A DNA stretch of 64,000 bases, taken from positions 917,947-981,946 of the forward strand of contig NZ_CP030052.1 in the NCBI RefSeq assembly GCF_004114975.1, read 5' to 3'. Below the pieces are notes generated by a model. That model was given only the letters and a program-made list of their open reading frames with translations. It was not told the DNA's origin and ran no database searches. This DNA comes from Bradyrhizobium guangdongense. Lineage in GTDB: Bacteria > Pseudomonadota > Alphaproteobacteria > Rhizobiales > Xanthobacteraceae. The position numbers and the translations under genes are program-made. This document shows positions 53,463-62,629 of the stretch, one piece after another (positions within the stretch are counted from its first letter, which is position 1; every line of letters starts with the position of its first letter).

Positions 53463-54614
53463 ATGAGCATAGACTGGGAAGAAGCGATCGCACGTATGAT
53501 GCGGCGGATCGAGAATACAGCTCAACAAGTTGGCGACGCCTATCCACATTGGGCAGATCCGGAGAGCGGCACCTGGACGACAACTTCAAACGGAGACTGG
53601 ACCGGCGGCTATTGGCTGGGGATGCTTTGGCTTGCCTCGCGGAGTAACGGCGGCGAGCGCTTCAGAGATCTTGCAGAACGAGGTTGCGAGCGTCTTGAAC
53701 CGCGCGTCTCGGCCGATACCGCGTTCAAGGCTGCGACCTTCTATTACGGGGCCGGACTGGGTTCGCTGCTCACCGGAAGTCACCGCGCGCGGACGCTCGG
53801 CCTTGCGGCGGCACGAGATCTGAAGCAACGCTACAACCATCACCTTGGTCTTGTGCCCCTTGGCGCGAATGCCGAGGAGGGCGCTGACGTGGGAGCCACT
53901 GCAAGCAGCGTCGACAGTTTGGTCGTCTCATTGCTGCTGTTTTGGGCCGCTCGAACTCTAGACGACCGCGCGATGCGCGAAGTGGCTGCCAATCATACGG
54001 ATAAAGTTCTGACCGTCCATCAGCGTGAGGACGGATCCTTCATCCAGTCCTCCTCCCTCGATCCCGAGACCGGCAAGGTTCTCCGACGCTACACACACAA
54101 GGGCTTCAGCGAGAACAGCGTTTGGGCAAGAGCACAGGCGTGGGGCGTGGTGTGCTCGACGATCAGCTACTTTTCCGGCGGCGGAGAGGAGCGATGGCGT
54201 CAAGCCGCCATGAACGGGGCCGACTGGTGGCTCGCCCATGTGCCAGATGATTGCGTGTCGTACTGGGATTTTGACGCTCCTAAAGCGCCCAACGTCGAGC
54301 GGGACACTGCGGCGACCGCTTTTATGGCATCGGCTCTTCTAAAATTGAGCTCGATTGCGCCGACTGACAGTAAGCGGCGGCAATACCGTAGCGCCGGAGA
54401 ACGCACCGCTTTGGCGCTGGTCGAACGATATCTCACTCCGGTTCATAAGAACGATAGCCGTCCAGCCGGCATGCTGGTGGAAGGATGCTTCAACAAGCGC
54501 GGGGATTCGAGAGCCGAGGACTACGTCAGTAATGCCGAATTGATCTTTGGTAGCTACTACTTGTTCGAGGCGCTTCATTTGCTAACCGGCAGGTTGCGGC
54601 CTGAAGAAATCTAA
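53463..54614 (+). CDS. Glycoside hydrolase family 88/105-like (unsaturated glucuronyl hydrolase)
   Basis: The start is ATG 53463 after GAGGAG, giving 383 residues. The alpha/alpha-barrel pattern WTTTSNGDWTGGYWLGMLWL, TAFKAATFYYGAGLGSLLTG, SVWARAQAWGVVCSTISYF and DTAATAFMASALLKLS fits GH88 enzymes, which remove unsaturated uronic acids from oligosaccharides. The conserved Asp pair (NGDWTGG and WDFDAP) is present. There is no signal peptide, so it acts in the cytoplasm. A strong hairpin follows the stop. It is likely controlled by the operator at 53351. Confidence 0.82.
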   Translation: MSIDWEEAIARMMRRIENTAQQVGDAYPHWADPESGTWTTTSNGDWTGGYWLGMLWLASRSNGGERFRDLAERGCERLEPRVSADTAFKAATFYYGAGLGSLLTGSHRARTLGLAAARDLKQRYNHHLGLVPLGANAEEGADVGATASSVDSLVVSLLLFWAARTLDDRAMREVAANHTDKVLTVHQREDGSFIQSSSLDPETGKVLRRYTHKGFSENSVWARAQAWGVVCSTISYFSGGGEERWRQAAMNGADWWLAHVPDDCVSYWDFDAPKAPNVERDTAATAFMASALLKLSSIAPTDSKRRQYRSAGERTALALVERYLTPVHKNDSRPAGMLVEGCFNKRGDSRAEDYVSNAELIFGSYYLFEALHLLTGRLRPEEI

Positions 54615-54621
54615 AATGGCA

Positions 54622-54649
54622 CTCGCTGCTGGCGAAGGCCAGCGGCGAG
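54622..54649 (+). terminator. Hairpin after the GH88-like gene
   Basis: Arms CTCGCTGCTGGC and GCCAGCGGCGAG flank GAAG with one mismatch. It starts 8 bp after the stop. There is no long T tract, so it is a probable but atypical terminator. Confidence 0.55.
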
Positions 54650-54842
54650 CGCTCTCTGTGTCACTCTCGCGTTACCCCGGCCGAAATCCTTAAAGCGGCT
54701 TGGAACGGACCTAGGGGCGCATTTGACGGCTGGAGAGATCAAGGGTTTCTTGTTCAGCCGCTGTTCCACTGAGACCATTGCCTTTCCAGAGGGGAGCCGC
54801 CGATCGGCCGGACCTCTCTGGAGTGCCCTAACAAGACTGTTA

Positions 54843-56183
54843 TCACTCGCCTACATAGATGCAGCCGCGCTTTTTAGCGATCTGATATACGACCACGCTG
54901 AGCAAAGCGACGAGCGACCCGTAGATTGGGAACATCCATGCCATGTCCTCGCGTTGCAACCATACCAGCAGGTAGGGCGTGGTACCGCCGAAAATTGTCA
55001 CACCGATTGCGTAACCAAGGGCGACGCCTGTCGTTCTCACTGTGCGCGGCATCAAGGTTGTGGCTATGAAGTTGTAGAGAGCCATATTGCAGCCCACCAT
55101 GGCCCCGCCAACCAGCATCACCATGGCGTAGGTCAGAAGGCTTTGGTGTGAATAGAGCAGCGTCAGGAAGAATGCTGGGATGAGCAGAAGGCGCATCAAG
55201 ATGAACGCGCGCGAGGGCTTTATCTTGTCTGCAAACGCACCGATGGCAGGTGAAAAGACCATCCAGCAAAATCCCATGAGGGTCAGGATGCCGTACACCC
55301 ACGTGCTGTTTTCCTTGAAAACACCATTGGCGATGTTGGGCAGGCCCACGTTGTACGTGTAGTTGGCGAGCTGCACCGAGCCGATCACCAAAATCACGGC
55401 CAGAAGCGACAGTCGCACATTCCAGAGCGCCTTCCAAACGCCGCCGGTGGTTTTCTGAACGCGCGACATCTCGTCATGATGCATAGCGCGGGCGATCAAT
55501 GTTTCCGGGATTGCTTGGCGCAGGAAGAAGATGAGGACGCCAAGCAGGCCTCCGACCGCAAACGGCACTCGCCAAGCCCACTCGCGCATGACCTCGGGGG
55601 CGACGGCCGCGCTCACCAGAAAAGCGACGAGGCTTGCTCCGATCGAACCCAACATGATGAATGTACCGTTGATCAAGCCGAGATACCGCCCCTCCTCACC
55701 TGGTGGTGCCAACTCGATGGCGATTGCATTGGCGACGCCCGCCTCTGCGCCAGTGGCAAGCCCTTGCATCAGTCGAAGAATGACCAGCGCTGCAGTGGCA
55801 AGGGTCCCGATGTCCTTATGAGCCGGCAAGATCGCAATCAGGAACGAAGATAGCGCCATGACCGTAACAGCGATCATCATGACGCGTTTATGGCTGATGC
55901 GATCTGCGATAGGACCAAGCAAAGCCGCTCCCAGAGGCCGCGCAATGAATCCGGCTCCAAATACGGCAAATGCTCCCAGCAGCGAAACGACCGGGTCATT
56001 TGAAGGGAAGAAGTGGGGAGATAGAAAAGCCGCCATGAAGCCGTAGACTTGCCAGTCATACCACTCCAGCGCGACGCCTCCGCCCAGACCAATAGTCATT
56101 GATCTCGTTGCAACTTGCTTCTCGGGCTGAATGAAATCGATAGAAGGTTGGGCCATTGTTTGCATGGGTCTGCTTCCGCTCAT
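54843..56183 (-). CDS. MFS transporter (proline/betaine-alpha-ketoglutarate type)
   Basis: The start is ATG 56183 (MSGSRPMQTMAQPSIDF) or ATG 56165, giving about 440-446 residues. Twelve membrane helices are visible with the family motifs ALEWYDWQVYGFMAAFLSPH, RPLGAALLGPIADRISHKRV and LRLMQGLATGAEAGVANAIA. It belongs to the metabolite:H+ symporter group (KgtP, ShiA, ProP). A plausible role is uptake of an organic acid or the compound degraded by the neighbouring enzymes. It is convergent with the GH88-like gene. Confidence 0.88.
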   Translation of the reverse strand: MSGSRPMQTMAQPSIDFIQPEKQVATRSMTIGLGGGVALEWYDWQVYGFMAAFLSPHFFPSNDPVVSLLGAFAVFGAGFIARPLGAALLGPIADRISHKRVMMIAVTVMALSSFLIAILPAHKDIGTLATAALVILRLMQGLATGAEAGVANAIAIELAPPGEEGRYLGLINGTFIMLGSIGASLVAFLVSAAVAPEVMREWAWRVPFAVGGLLGVLIFFLRQAIPETLIARAMHHDEMSRVQKTTGGVWKALWNVRLSLLAVILVIGSVQLANYTYNVGLPNIANGVFKENSTWVYGILTLMGFCWMVFSPAIGAFADKIKPSRAFILMRLLLIPAFFLTLLYSHQSLLTYAMVMLVGGAMVGCNMALYNFIATTLMPRTVRTTGVALGYAIGVTIFGGTTPYLLVWLQREDMAWMFPIYGSLVALLSVVVYQIAKKRGCIYVGE

Positions 56184-56255
56184 TGGGTAAGACTGCTTAA
56201 GCCTTGCGCGGCAAGCGCGAATGCGCGCCGGCCTGTCGCTTGTTGGCCTGCTCAA

Positions 56256-56856
56256 GGCGCTGAGATTTCTGGCGGCACGCCCGTAAATGGACGCTGGCGC
56301 GATCGAAGGCAGCTGATCGGGCTTCCTTCATTCCAATCGTCTGTGTAACAGCCCGCGGGCGGGCTTATGTCCCAACTCCATGGTCCCTCCTGTAGCAATG
56401 CGCCCTTCTGCGGGACGCTTAAGTTTTTCGATTCAAGGCAGGCGGACAAACTCCTCCGCGCTGAGACGTCCGCTCGGCTTGGCGAGGCGAACGTTTCCTA
56501 CTTTTCCGCGCAAACGATGCGAGCTGATCGAGTATCTGCTTACGTAAGCCGAACTGACCTGGAAAAGGTGAATGATGAGATCGTCTCGGGGCCGCCGCTT
56601 GGATCACAAGGACTTGCGCGGAAAGACAAAGGGGCTCGCGCGAGCGCGAGAGGGATGGTTGTAAAGGGCGCGGGCTGGCGAGAAGCTTGGCATGGACTGC
56701 AATATCGCCAGCCCAGCCGCTCCTCCCATGAAACCAGTAAATCGCCTCCACCGCTTCGTCTCCCATGACGGCCGGCATCTCTGTGCACTAGCCCAATATC
56801 GAGCGAGACCATCACAATGACGGGCCAATGTCAAGCAATAGACTATCTCAAATACA
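56256..56856 (+). other. Gene-free region upstream of the AraD1-like gene
   Basis: Roughly 600 bp without a supported gene. The minus frame 56419-56778 and plus frame 56367-56768 have no family. The right end is AT-rich and holds the operator-like motif at 56857. Confidence 0.45.
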
Positions 56857-56872
56857 ATTAGGATATATCAAT
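56857..56872 (-). promoter_or_regulatory. Partial copy of the shared ATTGATATA motif
   Basis: On the minus strand ATTGATATATCCTAAT. It shares ATTGATATA with the sites at 53365 and 61102 but lacks the TATCCCA half. It lies about 158 bp upstream of the AraD1-like start. A further partial match (GGATTGATACATC) follows at 56897. Confidence 0.4.
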
Positions 56873-57029
56873 CTGGTAGCCATCATTCTAGCTGAAGGAT
56901 TGATACATCTATACGACTGAAATCGCTCATGAAATATTGGCACCCCCGATTAGCCAAGCACATTGACCTATCTCAATTTGAATGTCAGTCTGGCTTTGCC
57001 GCAATCAGCGCGGCTGGCTCTCACCTGGA

Positions 57030-58031
57030 ATGGATCTCGTGCGCCTCATCCAATTTGTATCTCTGAACGGTTCTCGTCATGTCGCTGCGCTCCAGGCGGG
57101 CGACGGGGTCCCTGTGCTCGTGAACAATCGGACAAGTGTACGCGAATTAGCCTTGGAGGCAGCCCGCTCCCGGCTATCGCTTGCCGAATGCGTCCAAAGG
57201 TGCGGCTTCGGAGAGAAGGTCGATTACGATGCGATCATCCGCGAGAAGCGGCTGTTGCCGCCTCTCGACCACGCTGATCCTTCGCGTTGCATGATCGCGG
57301 TGACTGGACTTACGCACCTCGGTAGCGCCGAGTCGCGCGACGCCATGCACGCGAAATTGGCCGCAGGCGAACTTTCCGATTCAATGCGGATGTTCAAGCT
57401 TGGCCTGGACGGTGGAAAGCCTCCGCCGGGATCCATCGGGGTCCAGCCAGAGTGGGCCTATAAGGGTGATGGCTCCTGGGCAGTCGCACCTGAGCAACCC
57501 CTCACGTTGCCGTCCTATGCTGAAGACGGGGGCGAGGAGGCCGAAATTGTAGGGCTTTACGTCATTGGCGAGGGAGGCGACGTACTGCGTGTCGGCTTCT
57601 GCCTCGGCAACGAATACTCCGATCATGTGATGGAGCAGCGAAACTACCTCTACCTTGCTCATTCAAAGCTGCGCCAGTGCTCCTATGGTCCCGAACTCCT
57701 CGTGGGCGATCTTCCGGACGAGGTATCCGGAACGGTCCGCGTCTTGCGAGCTGGCGAAGCGATCTGGTCCGGAAGCTTTATCTCGGGCGAGAACAACATG
57801 TCTCATTCCATTGAGAATCTTGAGCACCATCACTTCAAATACCGCGCGTTTCGTCGGCCCGGCGACGTCCACGTCTATTTCTTCGGCGCGAGCGCCTTAA
57901 GCTTTTCGGCCGGCGTCAAGCTGCGCGGCGGTGACGCTTTCGAGATCGAATCTCCGGCTTTCGGGCGGCCATTGCGCAACTCGCTCATCGAGGAAAAGCA
58001 AACAGAGATCGTGAGGGTGCGGCCGCTATGA
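57030..58031 (+). CDS. AraD1-like / fumarylacetoacetate hydrolase-fold enzyme
   Basis: The start is ATG 57030 (MDLVRLIQFVSLNGSRHVAA), giving 333 residues. The FAH-fold core is seen in RLLPPLDHADPSRCMIAVTG, LTHLGSAESRDAMHAKLAAG, EEAEIVGLYVIGEGGDVLRV and GFCLGNEYSDHVMEQRNYLY. This is the AraD1 branch, linked to 2-keto-3-deoxy sugar-acid breakdown, rather than tyrosine catabolism. It precedes the MocR-type regulator on the same strand with 64 bp between. Together with the GH88-like enzyme it hints at a uronate or sugar-acid substrate. Confidence 0.82.
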   Translation: MDLVRLIQFVSLNGSRHVAALQAGDGVPVLVNNRTSVRELALEAARSRLSLAECVQRCGFGEKVDYDAIIREKRLLPPLDHADPSRCMIAVTGLTHLGSAESRDAMHAKLAAGELSDSMRMFKLGLDGGKPPPGSIGVQPEWAYKGDGSWAVAPEQPLTLPSYAEDGGEEAEIVGLYVIGEGGDVLRVGFCLGNEYSDHVMEQRNYLYLAHSKLRQCSYGPELLVGDLPDEVSGTVRVLRAGEAIWSGSFISGENNMSHSIENLEHHHFKYRAFRRPGDVHVYFFGASALSFSAGVKLRGGDAFEIESPAFGRPLRNSLIEEKQTEIVRVRPL

Positions 58032-58095
58032 GCTTGATCTGGTGGACCAAAAATTGGGATAGCGAAAGCGCGGTATTCTGAGATAAGCAATCAAA

Positions 58096-59451
58096 ATGCA
58101 GAAATGGCACCCTCACCTGCGGGCTGGCACCGCTCCCCTGTTCGTCCGGCTCGTCGAGGCCATCGAACACGACATCGCGGCAGGAACTCTTGCGGCAGGA
58201 ACAAGGCTGCCTACCCAGCGTGATTTGGCAGAGGAGATCGGCCTCAGCGTCGGAACGGTCATCAAGGCCTATGCAGAAGGTCAACGGCGCGGCCTGCTTC
58301 TGGGGCACGTCGGCCGCGGGACGTTTGTCGCGTCACAGAGGCCGACCCCTGCGTCCGGTGGCAAGGTTGTCGATCTCAGCCTCAACATCCCAGGGCCGGC
58401 GTTACTGCCCAAGGTGCTAGCTGAGAGCCCATCTACGTTTCCAACGGCTGACATCTCCGACTACGTGGGATACCTCTCCCACTCTGGTGTTGCCGAACAC
58501 CGGGCCCAGCTCGCCGGCCTATTTCGTCAATCGGGCTTCGAAGCCAATCCGGACAACCTCGTTATTACGAATGGAGCACAGCACGGGATAGCGCTGACCT
58601 TCAGCTCGATCTGCCAGCCTGGTGACAAAGTCTTCGTCGAGGCCGGCACTTATCACGGCATGAAGTCCTATGCTCATTTCGCAAAGCTCGACCTTATCGG
58701 GCTGCCGATGGATGGCGAAGGATTGCTGCCGGGCGCTTTCGACAAAGCGGCGGCAAGCGGGGCAGCGCGGGTGCTTTTTGCTATTCCCACCATCCAGAGC
58801 CCAACCGCGAGAATCATGAGCGCGGCACGCCGGCGAGAGATCGTGCGGATCGCGCGTAAGCGGGACATCCTGATCATCGAAGATGACGCATACGGCTTCC
58901 TGGACGAGACCAGCGAGCCGCTCGCCTCATTGGCGCCGGAGCGGACCTTCTATGTCAATACGCTGTCGAAGTGCCTGGCGCCGGGTCTGCGCATCGGAAT
59001 GCTCGTCGCGCCCGAGCCTTATCTTTCGCAGATTCATCAATCTATGCGCGCGACCTGCTGGATGGCCTCGCCGATTTCAACCTTCATCGTATCCGAATGG
59101 ATCCGCACGGGAACAGCCGCGCGCGTGAAGCAGTCTCTGGTCCAGGAGGCGAAGAAGCGCGTGAAGCTTGCCTCCCAAATCCTCCGGCCGCATATACGTG
59201 CAGATCATCCGGCCAGCTTTCACATCTGGATGGACCTGCCAAGCGACATTGCTCAACAGGTGGCAGCCCGTTCATTGCAACGGGGCGTCATCACAACGCC
59301 GCCCTCGGCGCTCGTGGTTGATCCCTCCTTGATCTCGGGGCTGAGGATATCGATCGGCGTTCCCGAAAACATCGAAGATCTCGAATGGGCGCTCCGCCAG
59401 GTCGCAGCTTCGCTCGAAGTCGGCAACGAAGCCAGCATGTCAATCATCTGA
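58096..59451 (+). CDS. MocR-type GntR/aminotransferase regulator
   Basis: This 451-residue protein has an N-terminal GntR winged helix (FVRLVEAIEHDIAAGTLAAG, TRLPTQRDLAEEIGLSVGTV) and a fold-type I aminotransferase domain (VITNGAQHGIALTFSSICQP; RKRDILIIEDDAYGFLDETS; FYVNTLSKCLAPGLRIGMLV with the PLP Lys in TLSKCLAPGLR). MocR regulators use PLP as a sensor and control genes such as those for rhizopine use. The location inside the catabolic region suggests it binds the shared ATTGATATA motif; that is inference. Confidence 0.93.
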   Translation: MQKWHPHLRAGTAPLFVRLVEAIEHDIAAGTLAAGTRLPTQRDLAEEIGLSVGTVIKAYAEGQRRGLLLGHVGRGTFVASQRPTPASGGKVVDLSLNIPGPALLPKVLAESPSTFPTADISDYVGYLSHSGVAEHRAQLAGLFRQSGFEANPDNLVITNGAQHGIALTFSSICQPGDKVFVEAGTYHGMKSYAHFAKLDLIGLPMDGEGLLPGAFDKAAASGAARVLFAIPTIQSPTARIMSAARRREIVRIARKRDILIIEDDAYGFLDETSEPLASLAPERTFYVNTLSKCLAPGLRIGMLVAPEPYLSQIHQSMRATCWMASPISTFIVSEWIRTGTAARVKQSLVQEAKKRVKLASQILRPHIRADHPASFHIWMDLPSDIAQQVAARSLQRGVITTPPSALVVDPSLISGLRISIGVPENIEDLEWALRQVAASLEVGNEASMSII

Positions 59452-59500
59452 ACGTGCAGAACTGTTCAACTCGGGCGCTTTCAGGCGGCCGCCATCACGC

Positions 59501-60937
59501 TCATGGTGGACCTCCATCAAACGCATAGGCTGTCTTCACAGTCGCATAGAACTCTGCAGCGTAGCGCCCTTGCTCACGTGATCCATAGGACGAACCTTTG
59601 CGGCCGCCGAAGGGCACGTGATAGTCGACGCCCGCCGTCGGCAGGTTGACCATCACCATGCCAGCCTCCGCGTTGCGCTTGAAATGGCTGGCATAGTTCA
59701 GACTTGTGGTGCAGATTCCGGAAGATAGTCCGAATGGGGTGTCGTTGGCGATCTCAAGGGCCTCGTCATAATTTCGCGCCCGGATCAGTGCTGCCACGGG
59801 CCGAAAATTTCTTCGCGCGCGACCCGCATCCGATTGTCGACTTCTGCAAACAGCGCGGGCGACAAGTAGAAACCGGGCGCATCGCGTTTCAATAGCTCGC
59901 CCCCAGCGACGAGCTTGGCCCCCTCGTCCTGGCCGAGGCGGATGTACATCAAGTCTTGCTCCAGCTGCTTCTGATCAACCACCGGCCCAATCTGCGTTCC
60001 TGGCTTGCAGGCGTCATCCACGACCAGCGCATCCATCCTTTCCGTGATAGCTGCCAGGAAGGCGTCGTAAATGCCATCTGTCACGATGAGGCGAGATGAG
60101 GCCGTGCAGCGCTGGCCGGTCGAAAAGAAGGCGCTGTTGATCGCGCATTCGACGGCCACCTTTAGGTCGGCGTCGTCGAGCACCACCATTGGATTCTTGC
60201 CCCCCATCTCCAACTGCATCTTCTTCATGGGATCGGCAGAAATGCAGGTTTGGGCAATGCGCCGGCCGGTCGACAACGAGCCGGTGAAGGAGATCGCGGC
60301 CACCTTCGTACTGGCGAGCATTGTTTCGCCCACGACCGAGCCGCTCCCCATGACGAGGTTGAAGACGCCGGGGGGAACGCCGGCGCGCGCAATGATGTCG
60401 CAAAGGGCGTTTGCCGAGGCGGGGACCAGTTCTGCAGGCTTGAACACGACGGAGTTGCCATAGGCCAGTGCCGGGGCGATCTTCCAGGCCGGAATGGCCA
60501 TAGGAAAATTCCATGGCGTGATCGCCGAGCGGCTCGCGGGACATCTCAACGTCTATGCCGGCTCGCACGGAGAGCAGCTTCTCGCCGCTCAGCCTCAGGC
60601 ACTCACCCGCGAAGAAATGGAAGATCTGGCCGGCGCGAGCGACCTCGCCGATCCCCTCCGGCAAGGTCTTTCCTTCCTCACGTGAGAGCAGGCGTCCGAG
60701 TTCGTCCTTGCGGGCCAATATCTCGTCACCCACGGCTTTCAGAACGTCGTGGCGGCTCTGGATCGTCGAACGCGCCCAAGCCGGAAAGGCGCCATGGGCC
60801 GCATCGATCGCACGCTTCGCCTCTTCTACAGAGGCTTGGGCGTACTCGCCTACGATGTCGCGAGTATCAGACGGGTTGATGTTCGCGACTGCCTTGGCTG
60901 CCGCAATCCATTCACCGGCGATGTAGTTCTTCGTCAT
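59501..60937 (-). pseudogene. NAD-dependent aldehyde dehydrogenase broken by two lesions
   Basis: The gene starts at ATG 60937 (MTKNYIAGEWIAAAKAVANI). Near 60525 a deletion of several bases after SREPLG shifts the frame; sequence resumes as ITPWNFPMAIPAWKIAPALA. The middle part holds catalytic Glu (MQLEMGGKNP) and Cys (FSTGQRCTASSR). Near 59797 one G is lost in EEIFGPVAAL and the end ALIRARNYDEALEIANDTPF to AYAFDGGPP lies in the next frame. All domains are present, so the breaks look recent. The nearest known type is succinate-semialdehyde or alpha-ketoglutaric semialdehyde dehydrogenase. Confidence 0.88.
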
Positions 60938-61101
60938 CAGGCCCCCCGTCACCAAGCCTTGCAGAACGTCTCAGGACGTCCAACTGCGTCGGCACCTGCT
61001 TTTCGGCGGCAGGGAGTGATCCCCTTTCCGGCAGGTGCTGGCCCAAACGCCTGTTCGGCGCCTCGATTCGGCAATCGCATTCAAAGCCGGTTTCGCAGCG
61101 C

Positions 61102-61131
61102 ATTGCAATATATCAATTTTATAATGGGATA
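61102..61131 (-). promoter_or_regulatory. 30-bp candidate operator between aldehyde dehydrogenase and CoA-transferase genes
   Basis: On the minus strand TATCCCA, 7 bp, ATTGATATATTGCAAT. It is the inverse of the site at 53351-53380. It lies in the divergent promoter region (starts at 60937 and 61200), where one site could control both genes. Confidence 0.55.
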
Positions 61132-61199
61132 TAGTAATCTTGACGGCGACGATCGCGCGGCATAGTATCGAGCGTTCCAATCTGAGGGAAAGGCCTGTC

Positions 61200-62402
61200 G
61201 TGAGCGATAAAGCAACTGCCTCCGTAGCGCGTGGCGCCCTTGACGGCTTGATCGTTCTGGAAGTCGGCATGGTGATGCAGGTGCCGCTTGCAGGACAGGT
61301 GTTGGGGGATTTTGGCGCGGACGTCATCAAGATCGAACGTCCCCAAGGTGACATCACGCGCGGGCTTGATTTTGAGGCCACCCGCGTCGGCGGGATGAGC
61401 GCGTATTACGCTGCGATGGGCAGAAACAAGCGGACACTCGCCTTGGATTTGAAGAACCCGGCCGCCTTTGAGATCTTGCTGACCCTGGTCGACCGCGCTG
61501 ACGTGTTGATGCACAACTTCCGCCCCGGCGTGATGGAGCGGCTGGGCCTCGGCTATAAGGATCTTAGCACACGCAATCCCCGTCTCATCTATGCTGCGGG
61601 GTTTGGTTTCGGGGAAACAGGTCCGCTTGCAGATCGTCCGGGCCAGGACATGCTGGCGCAGGCATTTAGCGGGTTGGCACGGGGAGGACTGCAGGAGCAC
61701 CAGCCTCCGCAGCTGACGAACTCTCCTATTGTCGACTATGGCGCGGCGATGTCGCTCGTCCAGGGCATTCTTGCCGCCGTCATCGAACGCCAGACCTCGG
61801 GCCGGGGACAACTGGTGTCGACGTCGCTGTTCGATGTTTCGCTCGCTATGCAGCTGTGCGAAATCGCCAGCGAGAGCATCTATGGTGTGAAAACCGACTG
61901 GACGCGTCAGGCGATGCTCGTCAGGACCGCGGACGGTTGGGTAGCCGTTGTAATGCTCTTTCGCGACAACCCGCTTGGCCTGCTTTGCCAGGCGCTCGAT
62001 CTACCGGACATAAGCACGCGGCCTGAACTCGCTACACGCGAAAAGCAGATCGAAAATCTGACCGCCATTCAGGAATATTGTGCGCCGGCTTTGATGACCT
62101 TGAACACTTCGGAGGTACTCGATCGTCTGGCTTCCGTGGATCTGCTCTGCTCACCTGTGAATGAAATTCCAGAAGCGATCAGCCACCCTCAGGCAAGCCA
62201 AAACGGCATCATGTGGCAGGTTGAGGTACCCGGGCGAGGAGTCGTTTCGCTCGCCGGACTGCCAGTCCGGCTCTCACGCACACCTCCAGCCGTCCGGATT
62301 CACCCCGCGCCGATCGGTGCCGCTACCGAGGAGGTCCTGACTTCCTTTGGCTTCTCGGAGCAGGCGATTCAGGAGGCTCGAAGCAGAAAGGCTTTCGGAT
62401 AG
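61200..62402 (+). CDS. Class III CoA transferase (CaiB/BaiF family)
   Basis: The start is GTG 61200 behind GAGGGAAAGG, giving 400 residues. The family pattern is clear: LDGLIVLEVGMVMQVPLAGQ, LGDFGADVIKIERPQGDITR, AAMGRNKRTLALDLKNPAAF and ADVLMHNFRPGVMERLGLGY with the catalytic Asp in GPLADRPGQDMLAQAFSG. These enzymes transfer CoA between carboxylic acids. Together with the enoyl-CoA hydratase downstream this suggests that the pathway ends in activation and beta-oxidation of an acid. An open extension begins at 61140. Confidence 0.92.
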   Translation: MSDKATASVARGALDGLIVLEVGMVMQVPLAGQVLGDFGADVIKIERPQGDITRGLDFEATRVGGMSAYYAAMGRNKRTLALDLKNPAAFEILLTLVDRADVLMHNFRPGVMERLGLGYKDLSTRNPRLIYAAGFGFGETGPLADRPGQDMLAQAFSGLARGGLQEHQPPQLTNSPIVDYGAAMSLVQGILAAVIERQTSGRGQLVSTSLFDVSLAMQLCEIASESIYGVKTDWTRQAMLVRTADGWVAVVMLFRDNPLGLLCQALDLPDISTRPELATREKQIENLTAIQEYCAPALMTLNTSEVLDRLASVDLLCSPVNEIPEAISHPQASQNGIMWQVEVPGRGVVSLAGLPVRLSRTPPAVRIHPAPIGAATEEVLTSFGFSEQAIQEARSRKAFG

Positions 62403-62629
62403 CCCGCCCAAACCACAATGTGGTGTCTGTTTTTCCTGGCCTTGCTCGCACGATAGCAACCATATCAACCTCGGGTCCTCGGCAGCTTGCCCGGATGAAT
62501 GGCAGCGAATTGTGTGCAACGCAATGATCTCTCCGAAGCTCGCTGCAAGCCAGCTTACGCAAGGTGCATCCCGATCCAAGTCGAGAAGAAGTTCTGGTTC
62601 TTCTCCCATTCTCCAGGAAGAATTCTCTC

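Noticed and set aside
53460..54614. Reading the GH88-like protein as a secreted enzyme
   Set aside because: No signal peptide is visible at the start chosen or at nearby starts.
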